Assembly (NCBI GenBank): GCA_023132135.1
Contig: JAGLYR010000039.1
Span: forward strand, 1-7,652
From: Candidatus Eiseniibacteriota bacterium
Lineage (GTDB): Bacteria > Arandabacterota > Arandabacteria > JAGLYR01
Direction: 5' to 3'
Length of the DNA: 7,652 nt
Shown: in pieces, positions 1 to 5,860 of the stretch
Layout of the letters: each line of letters begins with the position of its first letter
Position numbering within the stretch: the stretch's first letter is position 1
Made by a program: the position numbers and the translations under genes
Notes under the pieces: model-generated
The model's database searches: none
Told to the model about the DNA's origin: nothing
The model's input: only the letters and a program-made list of their open reading frames with translations

Positions 1-44
1 ACTGATTAAGAGTCAGTTGCTCTGCCTAGTTGAGCTAACGGCGC
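1..44 (-). tRNA. trnK: tRNA-Lys (CTT), 5' part, truncated by window start
   Basis: Read on the minus strand, positions 44-38 form the 5' acceptor strand GCGCCGT. T8-A9 and a D arm of the GCTC...GAGC type follow. The anticodon stem is ACTGA/TCAGT (13-17 with 1-5) around the 7-base loop CTCTTAA, giving anticodon CTT (complement of 8-10), which reads the Lys codon AAG. The variable loop, T arm and 3' end lie outside the window. It is the most downstream member of the minus-strand tRNA group and is 174 bases from tRNA-His. I see no clear promoter of its own, so it may be read from upstream. Confidence 0.9.
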
Positions 45-102
45 AGTGTTTGCTGATTGGTGAAGGACAGGCGGCACGAGAATCGAAAATCGAAAATAGA
101 CC

Positions 103-168
103 GCAATGGAGCGGCTGTTCACCCATCCGTCGCAACAGGCTGAGCCTTTCTTCCGACTGCTCCATTGC
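103..168 (-). terminator. Long inverted repeat followed by T-rich tract, between tRNA-His and tRNA-Lys
   Basis: A perfect 10-base inverted repeat (GCAATGGAGC at 103-112, GCTCCATTGC at 159-168) encloses a 46-base loop. The loop contains a further 5-base pairing (CTGTT/AACAG). On the minus strand the repeat is followed by a T-rich stretch (complement of 83-100) made of a 7-base unit repeated twice. This could be a composite terminator after tRNA-His or part of a small structured RNA. The loop is long for an intrinsic terminator, so the role is uncertain. Confidence 0.3.
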
Positions 169-171
169 TCT

Positions 172-218
172 GCCTCGACGATACCCGAGCCCCGTACGGG
201 GCTCCTGCACGTCGAGGC
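172..218 (-). other. Two-tier hairpin immediately after tRNA-His
   Basis: The outer arms GCCTCGACG (172-180) and CGTCGAGGC (210-218) are perfectly complementary over 9 bases. They enclose a small internal loop and then an 18-base perfect palindrome at 187-204 centred on GTAC. The hairpin begins at the base directly after the encoded CCA of tRNA-His on the minus strand. It may mark 3' processing or protect the trailer. No T-run follows it directly, so it is not a classic terminator alone. Confidence 0.4.
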
Positions 219-294
219 TGGGGTGGACGACGGGAGTTGAACCCGCGACAGCTGGAGCCACAGTCCAGAGCTCTACCGCTGAGCTACGCCCACC
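219..294 (-). tRNA. trnH: tRNA-His (GTG)
   Basis: On the minus strand there is a complete cloverleaf. The acceptor GTGGGCG (293-287) pairs with CGTCCAC (229-223). The anticodon stem CTGGA/TCCAG surrounds loop CTGTGGC, giving anticodon GTG (complement of 259-261). The T loop TTCAACT follows. The His-specific features are present: an extra G at -1 (complement of 294) opposite discriminator C73 (complement of 222). CCA is encoded at 221-219. It lies 38 bases downstream of tRNA-Arg and is probably in the same transcript. Confidence 0.97.
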
Positions 295-332
295 ACATCA
301 CAGCCCGTCACGATTTTGAGCCACGTTCTTCC

Positions 333-409
333 TGGCGCGCCTGAAGGGACTCGAACCCCTGGCCCGCGGATTAGAAATCCGCTGCTCTGTCCAGCTGAGC
401 TACAGGCGC
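333..409 (-). tRNA. trnR: tRNA-Arg (TCT)
   Basis: On the minus strand there is a complete cloverleaf. The acceptor GCGCCTG (409-403) pairs perfectly with CAGGCGC (343-337), with discriminator G73 (complement of 336) and encoded CCA (335-333). The anticodon stem GCGGA/TCCGC surrounds loop TTTCTAA, giving anticodon TCT (complement of 373-375), which reads AGA. The T arm GGGG-TTCGAGT-CCC is canonical. It is the first tRNA after the minus-strand promoter at 484-512. Only 7 bases separate its 5' end from the leader hairpin. Confidence 0.97.
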
Positions 410-416
410 TGAATTC

Positions 417-470
417 GCCCGGGGTATTTGCAGAACCTCCACTCTGGGACGTTCTGCGAACACCCCGGGC
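417..470 (-). promoter_or_regulatory. Long hairpin in the leader of the tRNA-Arg/His transcript
   Basis: Perfect 9-base arms GCCCGGGGT (417-425) and ACCCCGGGC (462-470) enclose a 4-by-4 internal loop. A second perfect 7-base stem follows, GCAGAAC (430-436) with GTTCTGC (451-457), with a 14-base loop. The structure lies wholly between the predicted transcription start (near 477) and tRNA-Arg. It would therefore form the 5' leader of the precursor tRNA. Likely roles are nuclease recognition or attenuation. No T-run follows it in either direction that would make it a clear terminator. Confidence 0.5.
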
Positions 471-483
471 TCCCAAACTCTGC

Positions 484-512
484 AAGCTAGTTGAACCCAA
501 CCCCGGTGTCAA
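484..512 (-). promoter_or_regulatory. Sigma-70-type promoter for the tRNA-Arg/His cluster
   Basis: On the minus strand a perfect -35 box TTGACA (complement of 507-512) is followed by a 17-base spacer and a -10 box TAGCTT (complement of 484-489). Transcription would start near 477 and read into tRNA-Arg. A short T-run sits just upstream of the -35 box. The perfect -35, ideal spacing and position before a tRNA make this the best-supported promoter here. Confidence 0.6.
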
Positions 513-572
513 GATCAAAAAGCCCTTCGTGGACTTCGTGGTTCAAGCTTTTAGGGTGCGCATACGGTTGCG

Positions 573-601
573 TTGACACCATTCGGCCCGGGTGTTACCT
601 T
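573..601 (+). promoter_or_regulatory. Candidate sigma-70-type promoter for the two-gene phosphodiesterase operon
   Basis: There is a perfect -35 box TTGACA at 573-578 and, after 17 bases, a weak -10 box TACCTT at 596-601. A better -10 match, TACAAT at 601-606, is too far from this -35 (22 bases). The site is about 65-95 bases upstream of the ATG of gene 1 and diverges from the tRNA promoter, whose -35 is about 60 bases away. Confidence 0.4.
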
Positions 602-668
602 ACAATATCGGAACTGCCCCAGCCCGATCTTCCAGGATCGGGTTTTCGACCGTTGAACGGAGACTGGA

Positions 669-3278
669 ATGAAGAAAGTTGTCGGTCTGGTCATCGCACT
701 GGCGCTGGTCGCCGCGATTGTCCTCGTCGCCGGAAGGACCACCATCCCTCCGGACCACGCGTTGGTTGTCTGCTCGCGCCTGGGCGGCGAGCCTCGCCTG
801 GCAACGGGGCCGAAACACTGGACCTTCCCTCTCCTCTCGACCCGCCATCTCTATCCCCTGGGTCCCCGGGCCGACACCCTGGCTTTCCGCCACGGGGCCT
901 TCCGGACGGCAGAATCCGAGCCTGTGGGCGTAGACCTGGTCATCCGGTACAACCTCTCCCGAGAGAACCTCCCCCACCTCGATCGCGTCACCGGGGGGGC
1001 ATGGCAGGCGTGCCTACAGTCCGGGATTGCCGACCTCCTGGGGCCACTTCTCCAGCGCAGGACCACGGATGAGGTCTTCCGGACGGGATGCGCCGACGCG
1101 GCGGACGAGCTTCTCCAAACTGTCGGGAACCGGGACAGTCTGGCGCCATACGCGGTGAGCGGATTGGAAATCGCCTCAGTACACCTGGACCCTGAAACCG
1201 AACGCAACCTGACGGAATCCTACGTCCGCCGGAACCCGCCGGAGGTCAGGGTTGTGATCATCGGCGTGGACGGCGCCGATTGGGACATCATCGACCCCAT
1301 GATGCAGCGGGGAGAGCTCCCGAACTTCGCGTCCCTCGTGGAACAAGGCACGAGGGCCAGCCTCGAATCCATCCATCCCATGCTCTCTCCGAGAATCTGG
1401 ACGTCCATCGCCACGGGCAAGTTCCCGGAGGAACACGGCATCACCGATTTTATCATCAAGGATCGATCCACCGGGAGAATGGTGCCCATCACCTCCAACA
1501 TGCGGCGGAGCAAGGCACTCTGGAACATCCTGTCGGATCTGGACCTGCCGGTCGGGTTCGTGGGATGGCTGGCCACGTGGCCGGCAGAGCCAGTCAACGG
1601 GTTCATGGTTTCCGACCGCATGGCATACTACGCGTTCAATCCGGACCGCCCACTCGACGCGTCGCCCCACAAGACCTACCCGGACGAGCTCTTCGAATCG
1701 TTGCGCCCCCTGGTCAAGGACTACAAGGACCTGGGCTACGAGGATGTCCGCCGTTTTCTGAGCATCCAGCGGGATGAATTCGAGCGCCAAGCCGCAAAGG
1801 GATACGATCCGGACGACGCGATTCATAACTTCCGTCTCATCATGGCTACCACCGAGACCTACCGGGACATCGGTCTCCGCCAGATTCGCAAGCCTGCACG
1901 CCTGTTCGGCCTCTACTTTGAGCTGGTCGACGCCGTGAGCCACCTCTTCGTCCGGAACATGCCCCCGCGCCTCAAGGAGGTGTCCGACGAGGACTTCGCC
2001 CGCTTCCGGGATGCCGTTTTCGAAACGTATCGCTACCAGGACGAGATTCTGGGCGAGATCCTGGCCAAGACCGACGATCAGACCATCGTGATGGTGCTTT
2101 CAGACCACGGGTTCCGGACCGGAGCCAATAGGCTTCTGGAGGATCCCATAGGATCGCCGGCGGCCATGATCCGGGTGGGACACGGGGGCCGCGCCGCTCG
2201 TGCCGTTCTGGATCATGCGCCCTACGGTATTCTTCTTGTCCGCGGCCCCGGAATACGCTCCGGGGCCAGAATCGAAACGGCTTCCGTCATGGACATAGCT
2301 CCCACGGTCCTGTATCTCCTGGGCCTGCCCGTAGCACGCGACATGGAAGGGCGAGTGCTGCGCGAAGTGATGGAGCCCGGGATCGCCGCCGGGAAGCCAC
2401 TCCTGAGAATCACCACCTACGAAACCGGAGAACCCGCGTCAGCTGAGGCCCCTATCGCATCGGTGGATGACCAGGCATTGATAGAGAAGCTCGCGGCACT
2501 GGGCTATGTGGACCGGGGGAGCAACAAGAACCCCGCCACCGAAGGACTCAGAATTCTGAGGGAAGGGCATGCCCGGGAGGCCATCCGGCACCTGGAACTG
2601 GCAGTGGAACTGGATCCCGGATCCGCCGGTCTCTGGGCAAACCTGGGCCTCGCCCACCTCCAGGTGGGCGAAACGGCCAAGGCCGAAAACGCTCTCAGAA
2701 AAACACTGGAGATCAAGCCCGATTCCCCCGGCGCCCTGAGCAATCTGGCCATCGCCTTGACGGAAAAGGAGCAGTACGAAGAAGCGGCAAGCGTGCTGGA
2801 ACACGCCGTCCGGCTTGCTCCCGACAACCCGAAGATGCGCGACAATCTGGGTGTCCTCTACGTCCACCTCAACCAACCGGAGGACGCCCGGCGTCAGTTC
2901 GCCAGGGCGGTCGAACTGGCTCCCGCAATGCCTGAACCCTACAACAACCTGGGGGCCGTGGCCCTGAAGCGCAAGGACTACGACGAAGCCAGGGCGCAGT
3001 TCGAAAGAGCGCTGATTCTGTCGCCCGGTCTCCCGCAAGCCCACATGAATCTGGGCCGCCTTGCCCTGGAAACGGGTGAGCCTGCCGAAGCGCTGGCGCA
3101 TCTTGAGCGGGTTCTGGAGATGGACCCCGAGCACGCGGAGGTGCACTACCGGACCGGATTGGCCCACCGCGACCTGGGGGCCATGGAAAAGGCCCGGACT
3201 GCCTGGCGCAGCGCGGCGCAGCTCGACCCAAAAGGCGAGTTCGGTCGCAAGGCTCGGGATCTCTTGTCAAAGGAGTAG
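669..3278 (+). CDS. Membrane-anchored SPFH-like / alkaline-phosphatase-superfamily phosphodiesterase / TPR fusion protein (paralogue 1)
   Basis: The product is 869 aa. The ATG has GGAG at 659-662, 6 bases upstream. MKK plus a hydrophobic run (about 4-21) is an uncleaved-type anchor that should place the rest outside the cytoplasm. Residues about 26-185 read like an SPFH/Band 7 domain: PPDHALVV..RLGG, then GPKHW..P, a GVDLVIRY strand, and late LAPYAVSGLEIASVHLD. Residues about 193-560 are an AlkP-superfamily type I phosphodiesterase/pyrophosphatase domain. D201, D421, H425, D479, H480 and H516 match the metal ligands. S240 (LSPRIWTS..TG..P..HGI) sits where the nucleophile Thr/Ser belongs. A linker ending LAALGYV follows, then one partial and six full TPRs (about 625-856) with PEPYNNLGA-type consensus. 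Gene 2 follows 3 bases after the stop. Seen: motifs and layout. Known: family metal chemistry. Inferred: membrane assembly and partner binding by the TPRs. The substrate cannot be named. Confidence 0.92.
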   Translation: MKKVVGLVIALALVAAIVLVAGRTTIPPDHALVVCSRLGGEPRLATGPKHWTFPLLSTRHLYPLGPRADTLAFRHGAFRTAESEPVGVDLVIRYNLSRENLPHLDRVTGGAWQACLQSGIADLLGPLLQRRTTDEVFRTGCADAADELLQTVGNRDSLAPYAVSGLEIASVHLDPETERNLTESYVRRNPPEVRVVIIGVDGADWDIIDPMMQRGELPNFASLVEQGTRASLESIHPMLSPRIWTSIATGKFPEEHGITDFIIKDRSTGRMVPITSNMRRSKALWNILSDLDLPVGFVGWLATWPAEPVNGFMVSDRMAYYAFNPDRPLDASPHKTYPDELFESLRPLVKDYKDLGYEDVRRFLSIQRDEFERQAAKGYDPDDAIHNFRLIMATTETYRDIGLRQIRKPARLFGLYFELVDAVSHLFVRNMPPRLKEVSDEDFARFRDAVFETYRYQDEILGEILAKTDDQTIVMVLSDHGFRTGANRLLEDPIGSPAAMIRVGHGGRAARAVLDHAPYGILLVRGPGIRSGARIETASVMDIAPTVLYLLGLPVARDMEGRVLREVMEPGIAAGKPLLRITTYETGEPASAEAPIASVDDQALIEKLAALGYVDRGSNKNPATEGLRILREGHAREAIRHLELAVELDPGSAGLWANLGLAHLQVGETAKAENALRKTLEIKPDSPGALSNLAIALTEKEQYEEAASVLEHAVRLAPDNPKMRDNLGVLYVHLNQPEDARRQFARAVELAPAMPEPYNNLGAVALKRKDYDEARAQFERALILSPGLPQAHMNLGRLALETGEPAEALAHLERVLEMDPEHAEVHYRTGLAHRDLGAMEKARTAWRSAAQLDPKGEFGRKARDLLSKE
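3269..3275 (+). promoter_or_regulatory. Strong ribosome binding site that decides a TTG start for gene 2
   Basis: AAAGGAG lies inside the last codons of gene 1, 6 bases before TTG at 3282. This supports the TTG start over any later ATG. It also implies coupled translation, since the gene 1 stop (3276-3278) falls between the site and the start. Confidence 0.8.
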
Positions 3279-3281
3279 CTG

Positions 3282-5846
3282 TTGCGAATCGGCATCCTGA
3301 CTATTGCCCTGGCCGTGGCCGCTCTGGCCATGGTTCTGGGCATCGACCGCGTAGGTGAAGGCGAAGCAGTTGTGGTCCTTTCCCGCTTCGGTGGCTCTTC
3401 GCACGTGCTCCTCGAGGGCACACACTGGACCGCACCTCTAATCCACCGCAAGGGTCGCTATCCCCTCGGACAAAGCTCTCTCTCCGTCTCCATACCCATG
3501 GGCAGGATCACCTCTTCAGAAGGGGAACCCGTGGGACTCGATCTTGTGGTGGAGATTGAACTGGCCCCGCATGCTCTTCCCCCGCTGCACGCCGAACTAG
3601 GATCCGGATTCCGCACCCGGATCACAGAGGAGGTGACAGCGCGGGCCGGGCAGCTCCTGGACGGCTTCCCGCTGAGCGACATCTACCTTCTCCGCTGGAG
3701 TGAAGTCGGAGCGGAAATATCGCAGTCGCTGGCCGATACCCCGCTGGGGAAACTGAGCGGGCTCAGATCCGTGGAGGTCACCAACATCCATGTGGAACAG
3801 GAAGCAAGACGCTCCCTGTTCGCGGAATTGGGAAAGAGCGGCACTTCGCGCGTCGCTATTCTCGGCATCGACGGCGCCGACTGGAATATCATCGAGCCCA
3901 TGTTTCGCCGGGGGGAGCTTCCCCACCTCCGCCGGTTGGTGGACGGCGGCGTCCGGGCGGACCTGGAATCCATCTATCCCCTCCTCTCCCCACTCATCTG
4001 GACCAGCATCGTCACCGGCAAGACCCCCGACAAGCACGGAATCCTGGATTTCTTCGCCGAGGATCCCGCGACAGGAAAACAGGTCCCGGTCACATCCAAC
4101 CTGCGGCGAGTTCAGGCGCTCTGGAACATCCTGTCGGAGGCTGGGATAAACGTTACCTTCGTCGACTGGATGGCATCGTGGCCGGCGGAACCGGTCGAGG
4201 GAGTCATGGTTTCCGACCGTCTGGCCTTTCATGCGTTCGACCCCTCCCCCGAAAACTACGCGGGGAACCGGAAAACCTACCCGGAGGATCTCTGGGGGAG
4301 TCTGGCCCCTCTCGTCGTCCAGGATCGCGACGTCACCTACCGTGAGGTGAAGCGGTTCCTGAAAATCCAGCCTTCGGAATTCGACGCCCACCCGGGCGGG
4401 CGGTATGATCCGAGCGATCCAATCCAGAACTTCCGCCTCATCCACGCCACCACGGAGACCTACCGCCGGGTCGGGCTGAAGTTGCAGAAGCGTCCCGCCC
4501 GTCTGTTCGGGATCTACTTCGAGCTGCTGGACGCCGTGTGCCATCTGTTCATCCGGCACATGCCGCCGGCGATGGAAGGGATTTCCGCAGAGGACGCCAG
4601 GAAATTCGGAGGTGCGGTGGAGGAAATCTATCGATACCAGGATGAGATCCTTGGGGATTTCCTGGCCCAGTGTGACGAGCGAACCACGGTGATTGTTATC
4701 TCCGACCACGGGTTCCGATCGGGTCCGCTGAGGCTCAGAAGCGATTCCCGGATTCACGGGATGGGAGGAGCGGCCGCCGAGTGGCACCGCCTGCACGGCC
4801 TCCTTGTCATGCACGGCCCACACCTGCAGCGCGGCGCTGTCCTGGAGCACGCATCGGTCCTGGACATCACCCCCACGGTTCTCTACATGCTAGGACTTCC
4901 CGTTGCTTCAGACATGGACGGTGTGGTGCTCACCGAAGCTTTTGCCCGGGGCTTCGTGGAGAACAACCCGGTCCTGCGGATCCCTTCCTACGAGTCGGGC
5001 GAGACGAGCGAACCTCAGGCGCCCGTTGCTTCCCCGGATGACACCGCCCTGCGCGAGCGGCTGGCTGCGCTGGGATACGTGGAGAAGGACGGAGCCAACG
5101 TTCACAACAACCTGGCGCAATCGTATCTCGAGAGGGGCGAGTTCGAGAAGGCCCTGGCCGAGTACCGCCGGGCCCTGGAATTCGAGCCCGCCTCCGCCCG
5201 CCTCTGGAGCAACCTGGGTATGGCCTACCTCCGGATGGAAGCCTACGAGGAAGCGGTGGAGCCCCTCAACCGGGCGCTGGAGCTCAAGCCCGATTTCGAG
5301 GCAGCCCTGAGCAACCTGGCTGTTGCTTACACATACCTGGAGAAGCTCGAAGATGCAGCCCGCGTGATGGAACGGGCCATCGATCTGGAACCAGGGCGCG
5401 CCGAGTTCCATGACAACCTGGGCGTAATCTACACGCGTCTCGGGAAGAAGGACAAGGCCCTCGAATGCCTGCGGACCGCGGCTGCTCTGGAACCGAAGTT
5501 CCCCGAACCCTACAACAATCTGGGCGCCATCGCGATGGAAACCGGGGCTCTCCAGGAGGCCCGCGAGAACTTCCGCCGGGCGATGGCCCTGAGCCCTTCC
5601 TTTTTCGATGCCCCATTCAACTTCGGGCTTCTGGAACACACGGCCGGCAACCTGTCCGAGTCCGCGGCATACTTCCGGATGGCCCTGGAGATCCGGCCCC
5701 GCCATCTTGAGGCCCGCTACCGGCTGGGAGAGGTCTACAGCGAGATGGGTGAAGACGACAAGGCCCTGCGAGAGTGGAACACCGTGGTCACCATCGATCC
5801 CGACGGACCCACGGGGCAAAAAGCTGCGGCCAGAATATCAGACTGA
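3282..5846 (+). CDS. Membrane-anchored SPFH-like / alkaline-phosphatase-superfamily phosphodiesterase / TPR fusion protein (paralogue 2)
   Basis: The product is 854 aa with a TTG start (see ribosome site). It is a full-length tandem paralogue of gene 1. The N-terminal anchor (about 3-20) is followed by an HflC-like SPFH segment (about 24-180: VGEGEAVVVLSRFGG, EGTHW..P, GLDLVVEI). The phosphodiesterase domain (about 189-550) keeps D197, S236 as aligned nucleophile, D417, H421, D475, H476 and H502. The conserved insert carries ALWNILS...SWPAEPVEGVMVSDR. After LAALGYV there are seven TPRs (about 605-842). By eye, about 45 of 69 aligned residues match gene 1 across the first catalytic motifs (residues 189-257). 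Only about 26 of 71 match in the SPFH segment (24-94), so the SPFH domains have diverged more. The loop before H502 also differs in length and sequence from gene 1, which may mean different substrates or regulation. Co-transcription with gene 1 is very likely. The substrate is unknown. Confidence 0.92.
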   Translation: MRIGILTIALAVAALAMVLGIDRVGEGEAVVVLSRFGGSSHVLLEGTHWTAPLIHRKGRYPLGQSSLSVSIPMGRITSSEGEPVGLDLVVEIELAPHALPPLHAELGSGFRTRITEEVTARAGQLLDGFPLSDIYLLRWSEVGAEISQSLADTPLGKLSGLRSVEVTNIHVEQEARRSLFAELGKSGTSRVAILGIDGADWNIIEPMFRRGELPHLRRLVDGGVRADLESIYPLLSPLIWTSIVTGKTPDKHGILDFFAEDPATGKQVPVTSNLRRVQALWNILSEAGINVTFVDWMASWPAEPVEGVMVSDRLAFHAFDPSPENYAGNRKTYPEDLWGSLAPLVVQDRDVTYREVKRFLKIQPSEFDAHPGGRYDPSDPIQNFRLIHATTETYRRVGLKLQKRPARLFGIYFELLDAVCHLFIRHMPPAMEGISAEDARKFGGAVEEIYRYQDEILGDFLAQCDERTTVIVISDHGFRSGPLRLRSDSRIHGMGGAAAEWHRLHGLLVMHGPHLQRGAVLEHASVLDITPTVLYMLGLPVASDMDGVVLTEAFARGFVENNPVLRIPSYESGETSEPQAPVASPDDTALRERLAALGYVEKDGANVHNNLAQSYLERGEFEKALAEYRRALEFEPASARLWSNLGMAYLRMEAYEEAVEPLNRALELKPDFEAALSNLAVAYTYLEKLEDAARVMERAIDLEPGRAEFHDNLGVIYTRLGKKDKALECLRTAAALEPKFPEPYNNLGAIAMETGALQEARENFRRAMALSPSFFDAPFNFGLLEHTAGNLSESAAYFRMALEIRPRHLEARYRLGEVYSEMGEDDKALREWNTVVTIDPDGPTGQKAAARISD

Positions 5847-5860
5847 TTAGCGCCCTCGCC

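Noticed and set aside
83-97. Short tandem TCGAAAA repeat (two units)
   Set aside because: Two 7-base units are too few to call a repeat array or CRISPR. It is treated only as the T-rich tract of the minus-strand spacer structure.
17-319. Plus-strand open frame of 100 codons at the left edge
   Set aside because: It runs antisense through tRNA-Lys and tRNA-His and has no ribosome site or protein-like features.
219-409. tRNA genes as attachment sites of an integrated element
   Set aside because: I see no integrase gene and no repeated tRNA 3' end in the window. The protein genes do not look foreign relative to one another.
601-606. TACAAT as the -10 box of the gene 1 promoter
   Set aside because: It is a good match to the consensus, but 22 bases from the only good -35 is too far. 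It could still act as an extended or independent box, so it is mentioned only within the promoter entry.
491-1072. Plus-strand open frame overlapping the 5' end of gene 1 in another frame
   Set aside because: Its Pro/Arg/Gly-rich translation is typical of out-of-frame GC-rich DNA, and gene 1 in this stretch has clear anchor and SPFH-like sequence.
3597-4850. Minus-strand open frame of 417 codons opposite gene 2
   Set aside because: Antisense of the conserved phosphodiesterase domain. Similar antisense frames lie opposite gene 1 and the TPR regions (1176-1943, 2439-3167, 4908-5819), as expected from shared codon bias.
5847-5860. Possible bidirectional terminator between genes 2 and 3
   Set aside because: The 14-base gap and its flanks show no convincing stem with a T-run on either strand.
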